Shown here: piece after piece, positions 7,912 to 16,727 of the stretch
How positions within the stretch are numbered: the first letter of the stretch is position 1
Layout of the letters: every line of letters begins with the position of its first letter
Assembly (NCBI GenBank): GCA_963722555.1
Contig: CAVRNQ010000007.1
Coordinates: forward strand, 2,232,001 to 2,296,000
Origin: Bog-366 sp963722555
GTDB taxonomy: Bacteria; Acidobacteriota; Terriglobia; UBA7540
Direction of reading: 5' to 3'
DNA: 64,000 bases
Position numbers and translations under genes: made by a program
The notes under the pieces: generated by a model
What the model saw: the letters and a program-made list of their open reading frames with translations, nothing else
Databases searched by the model: none
Told to the model about the DNA's origin: nothing

Positions 7912-8430
7912 CTACGAGATTTCCGCCAGCGCCTGCTCGTAGCAGTTGAACGTGGGACCGTCAAAGCAGACGAAGACCACCTTTTCAAGAGCTGGGTTCG
8001 CTTCCAGAAAGGTGCGCACTTCACTGACCGCGATGCGCGTGGCGCGCTCGAGCGGGAAGCCATAGATGCCGGTGCTGATGGCGGGGAAGGCCAGGCTGCG
8101 CACGCCGTTCTGGACGGCCACCTCGAGCGACCGCCGGTAGCAACTCGCCAGGAGTTTGTCCTCGCCGTCTTTGCCGCCACGCCACACGGGACCCACCGTG
8201 TGGATGACCCACCGCGCGGGCAGGCGACAACCCCGTGTAATCTTGGCCTCGCCCGTCGGGCAGCCGCCGAGGGTGCGGCATTCCGCCAGCAGTTCCGGCC
8301 CCGCCACTCGATGGATCGCTCCGTCTACTCCCCCGCCGCCGAGCAGCGAGGTGTTCGCAGCATTCACAACGGCGTCTACCGCCTGCTTCGTGATGTCGCC
8401 TTGCACGACCTCGATCGCATCTTTTCTCAT
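7912..8430 (-). CDS. Macro-domain O-acetyl-ADP-ribose deacetylase
   Basis: This is a 172-residue stand-alone macro domain. The start at 8430 is set by AGGAGG 5-6 bp upstream of ATG; the longer frame to 8721 runs into dispersed repeats. Key features are VVQGDITKQAVDAVVNAAN (residues 8-26), the glycine-rich loop GGGGVDGAI (31-39), the catalytic-loop region EAKITRGCRLPARWVIHTVGP and the ribose loop STGIYGFP. These match the MacroD/YmdB class, which hydrolyses O-acetyl-ADP-ribose and removes mono-ADP-ribose from acidic residues. No sirtuin or ADP-ribosyltransferase lies beside it. Confidence 0.93.
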   Translation of the reverse strand: MRKDAIEVVQGDITKQAVDAVVNAANTSLLGGGGVDGAIHRVAGPELLAECRTLGGCPTGEAKITRGCRLPARWVIHTVGPVWRGGKDGEDKLLASCYRRSLEVAVQNGVRSLAFPAISTGIYGFPLERATRIAVSEVRTFLEANPALEKVVFVCFDGPTFNCYEQALAEIS

Positions 8431-8589
8431 GTCGCCTCCTGCGGTCGCAGCCACCAACCTTCGCGGACGTCGCGGAAGGATATCTACCCACCCCTTCAGT
8501 TCCCGGCCGACCGGTAACATACACCTGCCCCCCTCCGCCCGCAATGCTTCAACCCAGGTCTCAGTGTAGGATGTTTCCAGCGACCGCAG

Positions 8590-8790
8590 GGCACGTGTAG
8601 GGGCGGACCCGCGGGGCCGTGCCCGAACCCCTGGGGCGCAGCAAGCAGTGCCCCTACGGTGGCGGTAAAGTTGGATTCCCGCTTGCGCGGGAATGACGGT
8701 TCCGGGGATTCCCGCTGGCACGGGAGTGACTGCTCTTTGGATTACCGTTGGCGCGGGAATGACTGGTCCGGAGATTCGCGCTTGTGCGGA
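8590..8790. repeat. Dispersed palindromic repeats (GTAGGGGC and GGGAATGAC types)
   Basis: Two common intergenic repeat types lie upstream of the macro gene. An inverted repeat with GTAGGGGC near 8598 and GCCCCTAC near 8650 is followed by three degenerate copies of an ATTCCCGC...GCGGGAATGAC palindrome between 8671 and 8765. The second type recurs at 58.2 kb. Neither encodes a protein; open frames through them are translated repeats. Confidence 0.7.
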
Positions 8791-8891
8791 ATAAGTTAGA
8801 GCCCGCTCTCCCCAAGCCGTGGTGAGAAACTCGGGGTTAGGATTCCGGATCCCGCATGGGACAAGAATGACGCGCGGGCATCAAATCCCCC

Positions 8892-8971
8892 AATCGCTCA
8901 ATTATCCGATCGCCCAATCACCCGATCGCCCAGTTGCCCAATCGCTCCCTCGACCAATCAACCGATTTCCC
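8892..8971. repeat. Degenerate octamer array (RATCNCCC)x10
   Basis: Ten consecutive 8-bp units follow the pattern AATCGCTC, AATTATCC, GATCGCCC, AATCACCC, GATCGCCC, AGTTGCCC, AATCGCTC, CCTCGACC, AATCAACC, GATTTCCC. The same units reappear briefly at about 9482-9500, on the other side of the 139-bp tandem repeat, so that repeat appears to be inserted in, or amplified from, an octamer array. Confidence 0.8.
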
Positions 8972-8982
8972 GTTTCCACCTG

Positions 8983-9486
8983 CGCCCGTGACACACTTCC
9001 CCGCATCGGTTATCGGCAAAGCGAGGTGGGAAGATGAGCCGGTTTGCTGCGCCCGAAGGTCCGCTATCACTCGATTTGTATAACCTCGGACTCGGGATCT
9101 TGGACTTTGGACGCCCGACTGCCCCCGTGACACACTTCCCCATATCGGTTATCGGCAAAGCGACGTGGGAAGATGAGCCGGTTTGCTGAGCTCGAAGATC
9201 CGCAATCACCCGATTCGTATGACCTCGGACTCCGGACCTCGGACTTTGGACGCCCGACTGCCCCCGTGGCACACTTCCCCATATCGGTTATCGGCAAAGC
9301 GAGGTGGGAAGATGAGCCGGTTTGCTGAGCTCGAAGATCCGCAATCACTCGATTCGTATAACCTCGGACTCCGGACCTCGGACTTTGGACGCCCGACTGC
9401 GCCCGTGACACACTTCCCCATATCGGTTATCGGCAAAGCGAGGTGGGAAGATGAGCCGGTTTGCTGAGCTCGAAGATCGTCAATCA
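8983..9486. repeat. 139-bp tandem repeat, three full copies and a partial fourth
   Basis: Copies begin at 8983, 9122, 9261 and 9400, an exact 139-bp period, and the fourth copy breaks off near 9486. The copies differ at a few positions; the first is the most divergent. Each contains CACACTTCCCC followed 30 bp later by GGTGGGAAG, then four 7-bp units of the NNNGGAC type (for example 9224-9251). As 139 is not a multiple of 3 and frames break, it is not coding. It is a minisatellite, not a CRISPR: there are no unique spacers. Confidence 0.93.
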
Positions 9487-9507
9487 CCCGATCTCCCGAT
9501 TTTTAGC

Positions 9508-9646
9508 AGGTTGATGAAAAATGTCCTCGCGGCCTCTGACCAGGTTGAGGGCGTGTTGTAGCGCTGAGCTTTAGCTCAGCACGCGCCGACCTTCCGACCA
9601 TGTCGGGACAAGTTCCGGTCGGCGCTACCACGTTTTTCATCAACCT
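9508..9646. mobile_element. MITE-like element, copy 1 (TIR AGGTTGATGAAAAA)
   Basis: A 139-bp segment has perfect 14-bp terminal inverted repeats, AGGTTGATGAAAAA at 9508-9521 and TTTTTCATCAACCT at 9633-9646. A near-identical copy with the same ends lies at 25001-25142. Inside is a small palindrome around TGAGCTTTAGCTCA and a GGTCGGCGCTACC end segment. It has no coding capacity, so it would need a transposase supplied in trans. Confidence 0.8.
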
Positions 9647-9779
9647 CTTAGAGGAGAAGCCCCCTTGTAAAGAATCAGGCGGGATGGGAGACTAGGCTGC
9701 CGGCTAAGATGCGCCGTTTCGCAGGCTTGGGCAAATTCACGATGCTGCAGAAGCGGGTCAGGAGGGAAGGGGAGGCACG

Positions 9780-10808
9780 ATGAAGGCAATTCGATTTCAC
9801 CAGCACGGCGGCCCGGAAGTCCTCAAATACGAGGATGCGCCGGAGCCGAAGATTCTGGCCAACGAAGTTCTGGTCAGGGTGAAGGCCTGTGCGCTGAATC
9901 ATCTCGATGTCTGGCTGCGCCTGGGCGTGCCCGGGTGGAAGCTCCAGATGCCGCACATTGTGGGCAGCGACATCTCGGGTGAGGTGGCGGAGGTCGGCGC
10001 GCTGGTTACGCGCGTAAAACCGCGCGATCGCGTCCTGCTCTCGCCGGGGATAAGTTGCGGCCAATGCGAAGCGTGTTTCCAGGGGCTGGACAGCGGCTGC
10101 CGGCAGTACACGCTTTTCGGCGTGTTCGTCGAGGGTGGCTACGCGGAATATGTGAAGTCTCCCGAGATGAATGTGATGCCTATACCTCGAGATCTCAGCT
10201 TCGACGAGGCTGCCGCGGTGCCGCTGGTTTTCATCACGGCCTGGCACATGCTCTTTACGCGTGCGGGGTTAAGGCCTGGCGAGGAGGTGCTGGTGATCGG
10301 CGCAGGTTCGGGCGTGGGCAGCGCGGCGATTCAAATCGCGAAGCTCGTGAACGCCCGGGTGATTGCCACGGCCGGCGCCGACTGGAAGCTCGAGCGAGCC
10401 CGCGCTCTGGGCGCCGATGAAGTAATCAACCACACGCGGCAGTCGATTGCCGAAGAGGTCAGACGGCTCACCCACAAGCGCGGCGTGGATGTGGTGGTCG
10501 ATCACGTCGGCGCGGCCGTCTGGGAGGCCTGCTTTGATTCGCTCGCGACCTATGGCCGCTTGGTGACGTGCGGCATGACCACGGGCGCCGACCTCAAGCT
10601 GAACGGCCAGGCGCTCTATGGCCGCCAGCGCACGATCCTGGGTTCATTCATGGGCGGCAAGGCGGAACTTGTGGACGCCCTCAAATTCATCGCGCCACGC
10701 AAGCTGAAACCGGTGATCGACTCCACATTTCCACTTGCAGACGCTGCCGCCGCGCAGCAAAAGATGGAGAGCCGTGAGTTCTTCGGGAAGATTCTGCTTC
10801 ATCCCTAA
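9780..10808 (+). CDS. Zinc-type alcohol dehydrogenase/quinone oxidoreductase (MDR)
   Basis: This is a 342-residue cytosolic NAD(P)-dependent oxidoreductase of the medium-chain dehydrogenase/reductase superfamily. The N-terminal GroES-like domain includes GSDISGEVAEVG (about 61-72) and a structural-zinc lobe with CGQCEACFQGLDSGC. The Rossmann domain carries VLVIGAGSGVGSAAIQIAKL (about 171-190). The C terminus (FPLADAAAAQQKMESREFFGKILL) is typical of the family. The start follows GGGGAGGCACG. It stands between a repeat-rich gap and the hydrolase gene. The substrate cannot be deduced; both alcohol dehydrogenase and crotonyl-CoA-reductase-like relatives share these features. Confidence 0.88.
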   Translation: MKAIRFHQHGGPEVLKYEDAPEPKILANEVLVRVKACALNHLDVWLRLGVPGWKLQMPHIVGSDISGEVAEVGALVTRVKPRDRVLLSPGISCGQCEACFQGLDSGCRQYTLFGVFVEGGYAEYVKSPEMNVMPIPRDLSFDEAAAVPLVFITAWHMLFTRAGLRPGEEVLVIGAGSGVGSAAIQIAKLVNARVIATAGADWKLERARALGADEVINHTRQSIAEEVRRLTHKRGVDVVVDHVGAAVWEACFDSLATYGRLVTCGMTTGADLKLNGQALYGRQRTILGSFMGGKAELVDALKFIAPRKLKPVIDSTFPLADAAAAQQKMESREFFGKILLHP

Positions 10809-10887
10809 AGCAGCCGGAAGGCTTCCCTGGTCTGCACGGGATAACGCCCGGGTTTGTTGCGCAGGCAGGGTGAAAAGGAGAGAAGTT

Positions 10888-12174
10888 ATGAAGACCTCGA
10901 TCTTTTCGATTCGCGTCCTGATGTTTCCGTTGGCTCTATTGCTTCTTTCGGTCACTACTTCAGCCTTTGCCCAGGAAGGTTACTTCCGCGTGGAGGCTCC
11001 GAGCGGCATCTGGTGGATTATCAACCCGCAGGGCGAGCCGGTGCTTTCCAGCGGCGTTGATCACATCTCCTATGAATCCGACCGGATCAAAGGCACCGGC
11101 CGGTGCCCGTACGCTGACGCCATCGACCCGATTTATCCCGACCGTAACGCCTGGGGGCTGGAGGCGCTGGCCCGGATTCGGCTTTGGGGCTTCAATACCA
11201 TCGGCGCCTGGTCGGACCCGGAACTGTGGAGCCACGGGGTTCCGTACACCGTAATCCTGGACATAGCCGCGCATGCGGGGGCGGATTGGTATCACGGCAA
11301 GCCGGCGGACTACTTCGATGCTCGCTTCGAGAAAGCGGCAACTGAGTTGGCCGGGAAGATTTGCCAGCCGCGCCGGTCCGACCATACGGTCTTCGGATAC
11401 TTCAGCGACAACGAACTGCGCTGGGGCCCCGAGTGGCGCGGGAAGGAGACGATGCTGGATATGTACTTGAAACTGCCGGGGGGCGCGGCAGGGCACGCGA
11501 AGGCCGTCGAGTTCCTGCGCGAAAGGTATGCGCAGGACATCCGTAAGCTCACCCAGGCGTGGGGCGTGAGTGCGGCAAGCTTTGAGGACCTCGCGACGCC
11601 CGGTGCGACCGAGGCGTACCGCTCCGACGCGGCCCAGTTCCTTGAAAATGTCGCGACGCGATATTTTGAAGTTTGCGAGCAAGCCATTCACCGGGCGGAC
11701 CCCAACCACCTGTACCTGGGGGCGCGGTTTGCCGGCAAACCTCCGGACGCCGTCCTGCGAGGCGCCCGCAAGGTCGATGTGGTTTCGATCAATGTCTATG
11801 ATTTCGACCCGCGCCCGGCGGTCCAGGCGGTTTTCAAGCTGACAGGCCGCCCGGTTTTAATTGGCGAATTTGCCTTTCGCGCGGAGAATTCCGGCCTGCC
11901 CAACACCCGCGGCGCCGGGCCGAAGGTTGCCGACCAGCCGGCGCGAGCCCAGGCCTATGCCGACTACGTGACTCGCCTGGAGAGTCTTCCGGAGGCGGTC
12001 GGCTACCACTGGTTCGAGTGGGTGGATGAGCCCAAAGAGGGCCGTTTCGACGGTGAGGATTCCAATTACGGTCTCGTGGACATCCAGGATCGCCCCTATC
12101 AGGAATTTGTTGAGGCCGTGAGAAAGGCGAATGCGGCGGCCCGGGAAGCGCACCAGAAAGCTGTAAGCCAGTAA
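10888..12174 (+). CDS. Secreted clan GH-A glycoside hydrolase, agarase-like
   Basis: This is a 428-residue exported protein. The ATG at 10888 follows AAAGGAG and opens a signal peptide ending around SAFAQ. The mature part begins with the FRVEAPSGIWWIINPQGEP segment seen in proteins annotated as agarases or beta-galactosidase-like enzymes. A TIM-barrel is indicated by FGYFSDNELRWG, whose NE suits the acid/base glutamate, and by VLIGEFAFRA, whose glutamate suits the nucleophile. HWFEWVDEP resembles the last barrel strands. The pair of glutamates and their spacing fit clan GH-A retaining hydrolases. The substrate (agar, galactan or another polysaccharide) is not determined. Confidence 0.72.
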   Translation: MKTSIFSIRVLMFPLALLLLSVTTSAFAQEGYFRVEAPSGIWWIINPQGEPVLSSGVDHISYESDRIKGTGRCPYADAIDPIYPDRNAWGLEALARIRLWGFNTIGAWSDPELWSHGVPYTVILDIAAHAGADWYHGKPADYFDARFEKAATELAGKICQPRRSDHTVFGYFSDNELRWGPEWRGKETMLDMYLKLPGGAAGHAKAVEFLRERYAQDIRKLTQAWGVSAASFEDLATPGATEAYRSDAAQFLENVATRYFEVCEQAIHRADPNHLYLGARFAGKPPDAVLRGARKVDVVSINVYDFDPRPAVQAVFKLTGRPVLIGEFAFRAENSGLPNTRGAGPKVADQPARAQAYADYVTRLESLPEAVGYHWFEWVDEPKEGRFDGEDSNYGLVDIQDRPYQEFVEAVRKANAAAREAHQKAVSQ

Positions 12175-12226
12175 GGCCGCGGCCGGGGTTGAAGGGAAGC
12201 GTGCCGAGTGGCATAATGAGTGTGGA

Positions 12227-12739
12227 GTGGGCGTTCCAACAGCCTCAAGCAATCAATCCGGATTTGAAGGCTTGGTTTTCACCAAGCTTGACCAGGCGGT
12301 GAACTGGGCGCGCAAATCTTCACTCTGGCCCATGAGCTTCGGCTTGGCTTGCTGCGCTATTGAAATGATGTCCGCTGGCGCCTCGCGCTTCGACTTGGCT
12401 CGTTTTGGCGCGGAGGTTTTCCGAGGCTCGCCCCGCCAGGCCGATTTGATGATTGTGGCCGGCCGGGTCGCGCAGAAAATGGTTCCGGTGATTCAGAAGC
12501 TCTATGCGCAGATGCCGGAACCGAAGTGGGTCATTTCCATGGGCGCCTGCGCGACGTCGGGGGGGGTCTTCAACAACTACGCGATCGTGCAGGGCATCAA
12601 CCAGTTCGTTCCCGTCGATGTTTATGTGCCGGGGTGCCCGCCTCGGCCCGAGCAGCTCATCCAGGCTATCTTGCTACTGCAAAAGAAAATCGCAAAGCAG
12701 GAAGGTTCTTTCAAAGCCGCGGTCCTGCACAGCGAGTAA
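12227..12739 (+). CDS. nuoB: NADH-quinone oxidoreductase subunit B (orphan)
   Basis: This 170-residue protein is a close match to NuoB, the complex I peripheral-arm subunit that carries the N2 [4Fe-4S] cluster. All four cluster ligands are present: Cys42-Cys43 in GLACCAIEMM, Cys108 in GACATSGG and Cys137 in VPGCPPRPEQ. The start is GTG at 12227, chosen as the most upstream in-frame start; spacing to a GGAG-like motif is short. No other nuo gene is within the window, although nuoB is normally embedded in nuoABCD. It follows the hydrolase gene by 52 bp. It could be a displaced complex I gene or serve another hydrogenase-like complex. Confidence 0.92.
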   Translation: MGVPTASSNQSGFEGLVFTKLDQAVNWARKSSLWPMSFGLACCAIEMMSAGASRFDLARFGAEVFRGSPRQADLMIVAGRVAQKMVPVIQKLYAQMPEPKWVISMGACATSGGVFNNYAIVQGINQFVPVDVYVPGCPPRPEQLIQAILLLQKKIAKQEGSFKAAVLHSE

Positions 12740-12849
12740 ATCCCCGAGCGTCCCCGCCTCCAACCGGGCATAAACGAAAAGCCTGCGCCTTCCACCCTGC
12801 GGCGGTTATCGTGGAGCAGCAGGTCGCGCGTGGAGCCCAGACCCGGCGG

Positions 12850-13287
12850 TCAGGTTCGCCGGAGGTAGGCGGAAATCAGGATCACGGCCACTCCCAGGCT
12901 GAGAGCCACGATGAGCCAGGTTTGACGCCGGGCTCGCAGCCGGTCGAAGACTTTCGCAGGGATGGTGAGACCCAGGACAATGCTGAAGAGCACGAAGGAG
13001 AGAATGATTTTCAGGGTGAGAAACGACCACGACCTGCCCCACGACGATTCCCAATAATACTGCCGGAGGTTATAGAAGCCCGAAGCCAGCAGCAGGACGA
13101 TGGCGCTCCAACTTACCCAGCGAAATCTGTTCGCCACAGCCTGGAAGAGGGTCGAGCGTTGCTCGGGGTTGAGGACGCGTAACGAGGGCATCAAGATTAG
13201 GAGCAGGAATGCTAATCCACCAATGCCCGCCACTGCGGCAATCAGGTGGATCCACAGCATGAGGGTCGTCATAGGGTCCGCCTTCAA
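12850..13287 (-). CDS. CopD-like four-helix membrane protein
   Basis: This 145-residue protein has four hydrophobic helices (about 7-30, 55-72, 85-108, 118-138). The first helix has WIHLIAAVAGIGG, like the copper-resistance D (CopD)/DUF2269 fold with its helix-1 histidine. A start at the internal ATG (MTTLMLW, codon 6) is also possible. It is convergent with nuoB (stops 110 bp apart) and monocistronic. A role in copper handling is only inferred from the fold. Confidence 0.7.
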   Translation of the reverse strand: MKADPMTTLMLWIHLIAAVAGIGGLAFLLLILMPSLRVLNPEQRSTLFQAVANRFRWVSWSAIVLLLASGFYNLRQYYWESSWGRSWSFLTLKIILSFVLFSIVLGLTIPAKVFDRLRARRQTWLIVALSLGVAVILISAYLRRT

Positions 13288-13660
13288 GTGGGCTGGATTC
13301 TATGCGTCTTCCGCCGGCGAGAACAAGTAAGAAGTTGTTTATGACAACGCTGCAAAAGCCTCACCAGGACGTAGATATTAAAATGAATACTCTTGGGCCC
13401 CCCAGGCGGTAGTTCGCGGAAGGAGAAGGTGATGCTCCGTCTGCGAAGCCTGTATCCTCAGGGGGTCATCCCCCCCCGACCCAGAACCAGTATAGAAATG
13501 CGCTTTTGCTAAGTCAAATCATGAGGCCAACTCTCAGCCGGTGCGGCGGCGAATTTCTCCGCGGCGAGTCCTGAGAGAATCCTGCCGTTGTGCCGGTAAA
13601 CCCAGGCCGATTTGATTCTGCTTGGTGCGCGGCCCGGCCTCGTTGATAATGGTGGCGCAT
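13288..13660. other. Gap between CopD-like and lolC genes
   Basis: These 373 bp separate divergent genes and must hold both promoters. I see a run of C and G around GGGGGTCATCCCCCC (13467-13481, a small palindrome) and no open frame with family resemblance. A TATAGAAATG segment at 13490-13500 is the most AT-rich part, but I cannot place a -35 box with confidence. Confidence 0.4.
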
Positions 13661-14890
13661 ATGAATTTTGAATTCTTTGTGGCGCTTCGCTACCTCAGAG
13701 CCAAGCGGCGCCAGGCGGCCATCTCGATTATCACGGTGATTTCGGTGATCGGCGTGATGGCGGGCGTCTGCGCGCTGGTGATTGCCCTGGCTATCAACAA
13801 CGGTTTTCGCGAGGAATTGGAGAGCCGCCTGCTGGGCGCCACCGCCAACGTCAACCTGCTGCGCACTCAGAACGACGGTATCCGGGACTACGGGCAACTT
13901 TCCGACCGCCTGGCGCGCCTGCCGCACGTGGTTGCCACCGCGCCGACGCTCTATGAAGAAGTTCTGGTCTCCACCCGCTCACGTGCCCAGGGCATCGTGC
14001 TCAAGGGCGTTGAGCCGGAACGCGAAGTCGAGGTGGGCGACCTCCTGAAGCGCCTGCGGGAGGGCTCGCTGGCAGGGCTGACGGAGACTTATCCAAACGC
14101 CGACCCCATCATCATCGGCAAGGAACTGGCGAAGTCGCTGGGCGTTTATGTGGGCGACACAGTGCTGGTGACCAGTCCGCAAGGCTACCTGACGCCGCTG
14201 GAGGTGGTGCCCAAGTTCCGGCACTTCCGGGTGGTCGGAGTCTTCGATTCCGGCTTTTACGATTTCGACGCCACCTGGGCGTTTACAAACCTTGGCGCCG
14301 CCCAGCGCCTGTTCGACCTTGCCGATGTGGTTTCGGTGATCGAATTCAAAGTCGATGACATCTACCGCGCTCCCCAATTGGCGGAGGAGATTCGGCGCGC
14401 GGCGGGCCCGGGCTTCGACACCACCACCTGGATCGAGCAGAATCATTCGCTATTCAGCGCCCTGCGCGTGGAGAGGCTGGTTACCATCCTGACCATCGGC
14501 CTCATCGTGGTGGTAGCGGCGCTCAACATTTTTATCGCCCTGGTGATGATGGTGATGGAAAAGAACCGCGACATCGCTGTGCTGATGTCCATGGGTGCGC
14601 GGCAGCGCCAGGTGTGGGCGGTGTTTACGCTGCACGGGGTGGGCATCGGCGCACTGGGGACACTGCTGGGGTTGGCCCTGGGTTATGGGGGTTCCTGGCT
14701 GGGCAACACTTACAAGTTGATTCCGCTCCAGGCCGATGTGTATGCGCTCTCCTCCGTGCCCTTCCATGCGCGGCCACTGGACGGGGTATGGATCGCGCTA
14801 GCGGCGCTCGTCATCAGCTTCCTCGCCACGCTCTACCCGTCCCTGGCAGCTGCGAGGCTGAACCCAGTGGAAATCCTCCGTTATGAGTGA
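13661..14890 (+). CDS. lolC: LolC/LolE-type lipoprotein-releasing permease
   Basis: The protein is 409 residues long from ATG 13661; an in-frame ATG at 13649 is an alternative. It has the LolC/E layout: an N-terminal helix after FVALRYLRAKRR (about 20-48), a large periplasmic MacB-like domain (about 50-265), and three C-terminal FtsX-domain helices starting at LVTILTIGLIVVVAALNIFIAL. The conserved EKNRDIAVLMSMGA cytoplasmic loop contacts the ATPase. It would extract lipoproteins from the inner membrane with LolD. The matching ATPase gene lies 2.2 kb downstream, separated by a methyltransferase gene and two repeat elements, so a normal lolCD pair appears to have been split. Confidence 0.9.
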   Translation: MNFEFFVALRYLRAKRRQAAISIITVISVIGVMAGVCALVIALAINNGFREELESRLLGATANVNLLRTQNDGIRDYGQLSDRLARLPHVVATAPTLYEEVLVSTRSRAQGIVLKGVEPEREVEVGDLLKRLREGSLAGLTETYPNADPIIIGKELAKSLGVYVGDTVLVTSPQGYLTPLEVVPKFRHFRVVGVFDSGFYDFDATWAFTNLGAAQRLFDLADVVSVIEFKVDDIYRAPQLAEEIRRAAGPGFDTTTWIEQNHSLFSALRVERLVTILTIGLIVVVAALNIFIALVMMVMEKNRDIAVLMSMGARQRQVWAVFTLHGVGIGALGTLLGLALGYGGSWLGNTYKLIPLQADVYALSSVPFHARPLDGVWIALAALVISFLATLYPSLAAARLNPVEILRYE

Positions 14891-14914
14891 GGAGGGGGCG
14901 ACGTTCGGCGTCAC

Positions 14915-15053
14915 AGGCTGCGGAAAAACCCGTCACACTGTCATCCTGAGGAGGCGAAGCCGACGAAGGACCTCTGTATTTGCTTGAAAATTCAAATACA
15001 GGGGTCCTTCGCTTCGCTCAGGATGACAGCATGGATATGTTTTTCCGCAGCCT
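14915..15053. mobile_element. TIR element (AGGCTGCGGAAAAAC) between lolC and methyltransferase
   Basis: A 139-bp segment has perfect 15-bp terminal inverted repeats, AGGCTGCGGAAAAAC at 14915-14929 and its complement at 15039-15053. The interior is itself a long imperfect palindrome built from TCATCCTGAG...GAAGGACC and GGTCCTTCGCTTCGCTCAGGATGA around a CAAATACAG/CTGTATTTG stem. Related elements occur at 16.7, 32.8, 45.8 and 61.5 kb. It has no coding capacity. Confidence 0.85.
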
Positions 15054-15112
15054 CGTCAGCCCTTTGGGAGGTTGACATCACGCCAGGCAGGCTCGATCGA
15101 AAAGCATGGACG

Positions 15113-16717
15113 GTGGATCCGGAACAGTACTACACCCGCATAACGCCCCAAGCAAAGCGCAAAGATCTCGCCCAGTTTTTCACCCCGCCGGAAATCGCTG
15201 AGTTCATGGTCAAGTGGGTTCTGGACGTGCGGCCCCGGACGATCCTTGATCCGGCTGCCGGCACCGGAATCTTTGTTCGCAAGGTCAGCGCCATCAACCG
15301 AGCGGGAGGTAAAGCACCTTCTGTACTGGCCATGGATGTTGACCCGGATATCCTCAGGGTCGCGAAAGAGTCCTTGCAGACCTATCGGAACGTCCGGTAC
15401 GAGGTGGCCGATTTTCTAAAGTGCGGGTTGGAAGAACCATTCGACGCGGTAGTCTGCAATCCCCCCTACTACAAACACCATTTCGTCGAACACAAAAAGC
15501 AATTGGTAGGGCAGTTCAACCGGCGTTACGGCTCATCCCTGACCGGAATGACGAGTGTCTATTGCCTGTTTCTGATCAAGGCGGTGAATCTGCTGGCCGC
15601 AGGGGGGCGAGGTGCTTTCATCATCCCATCGGAGTTCATGAACGCGGACTACGGGGTGGCGGTCAAGTCCTACCTGCTGGAGCATCGTTTGCTGGATGCC
15701 ATCCTGGTGCTTGATTACGAATCGCGGGCATTTCCCGACGCCCTGACCACATCATGCATCCTCCTGATATCCAGAGACCCCTCAAAACCTCGGGGGGCTC
15801 CAGTTGAGTTATTTCGGGCTCGAGGCGCGCGGGATTTTGCCGACCTCTGCGCACGGATTCTCAACCGAACGGCTGTGCCTCTCAGGTCCCTTGAGCCCGG
15901 GAGTCTTGACCCCAACCTGAAATGGCACAATTACTTCTATACGGCGCGCCGGCGGGACCACTCGGATCTGTTTTCGCCCCTGGAAAGCCTGGCAAGGTGT
16001 TCCCGTGGGATTGCCACGGGCTCGAACGAGTATTTCACGCTGAGTGAATTGGAGAGGAAGCAAGGCGGGCTATCGGAGGATGAGGTCAGAGCTTGTGTGA
16101 CCAAGTCCGCTCAGGCGGGCGAGTTAGTTTTCACGGCGAGGGATTTTGAACGTCTCAGGACCTGCAACAAGAAATGCTACCTCTTGTATCCGGGCGGCGA
16201 GCTGACCCCCGCGATGCGCCGGTACCTCGCCCGCGGGGAGCGCCTTGCCGTCCACGAGAAGTTCCTCACCCGGAACCGGCATCCGTGGTACCGCCCGGAA
16301 CAACGTCTTCCGGCGGACATTTGGGTGACCGTATTTTACCGAGGGCGGCCGCGGTTCGTCCTGAACGAGGCGCGCATCCTCAACCTTACAACGTTTCATG
16401 GCATCTATTTGCATCCGTCGTTATCCAGTCTTCGCGAGATCCTGTTTGCCTATCTGAATTCTCCCCTGTGTACCGAATTCATCAGACCACAAAGCAGGGA
16501 ATATGGCGGCGGACTCCTCAAGCTTGAGCCCCGGGATGTGGAGCGGATTCTCCTCCCGGAGTTTGCGAAGATGTCCGGGCCGGACCTGGATGCAGTGAGG
16601 GATGCCGTCGCTTTGTTGCGAGAAGGACGATTGGATACGGGGCGTTTTCTCGAGAGCATCGACCCTGTTTTCGAAAGGTATGGAAACGCGCCCTCTGGCG
16701 AGCACTCACCGGCCTAA
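15113..16717 (+). CDS. Gamma-type N6-adenine DNA methyltransferase, solitary
   Basis: The protein is 534 residues long from GTG 15113. The longer frame (14984) begins inside the upstream repeat element and its first 25 or so codons are translated repeat, so I exclude them. After QFFTPPEIAEFMV come motif I DPAAGTGIF (46-54) and motif IV NPPY (115-118). These are followed by a long C-terminal target-recognition region (about 270-500) with TaqI-like features such as KWHNYFY, LLYPGGEL and ARILNLTTFHGIYLHPS. The order I-IV-TRD is the gamma class, which methylates adenine N6. No endonuclease gene is adjacent, and the protein is too short to contain a type IIG nuclease. It lies between two TIR elements, which implies a cargo gene inserted into the lol operon. 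Confidence 0.85.
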   Translation: MDPEQYYTRITPQAKRKDLAQFFTPPEIAEFMVKWVLDVRPRTILDPAAGTGIFVRKVSAINRAGGKAPSVLAMDVDPDILRVAKESLQTYRNVRYEVADFLKCGLEEPFDAVVCNPPYYKHHFVEHKKQLVGQFNRRYGSSLTGMTSVYCLFLIKAVNLLAAGGRGAFIIPSEFMNADYGVAVKSYLLEHRLLDAILVLDYESRAFPDALTTSCILLISRDPSKPRGAPVELFRARGARDFADLCARILNRTAVPLRSLEPGSLDPNLKWHNYFYTARRRDHSDLFSPLESLARCSRGIATGSNEYFTLSELERKQGGLSEDEVRACVTKSAQAGELVFTARDFERLRTCNKKCYLLYPGGELTPAMRRYLARGERLAVHEKFLTRNRHPWYRPEQRLPADIWVTVFYRGRPRFVLNEARILNLTTFHGIYLHPSLSSLREILFAYLNSPLCTEFIRPQSREYGGGLLKLEPRDVERILLPEFAKMSGPDLDAVRDAVALLREGRLDTGRFLESIDPVFERYGNAPSGEHSPA

Positions 16718-16727
16718 AAGTCCTGGC

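Noticed and set aside
8431..8721. N-terminal extension of the macro-domain protein
   Set aside because: It is mostly translated dispersed repeat; AGGAGG and ATG at 8430 mark the true start.
8983..9486. Regular repeats that might be a CRISPR array
   Set aside because: The repeat unit is 139 bp with contiguous copies and no unique spacers; no cas genes are present.
9067..9487. Overlapping open frames inside the 139-bp repeat
   Set aside because: They arise from the repeat in several frames and break at each copy, as 139 is not divisible by 3.
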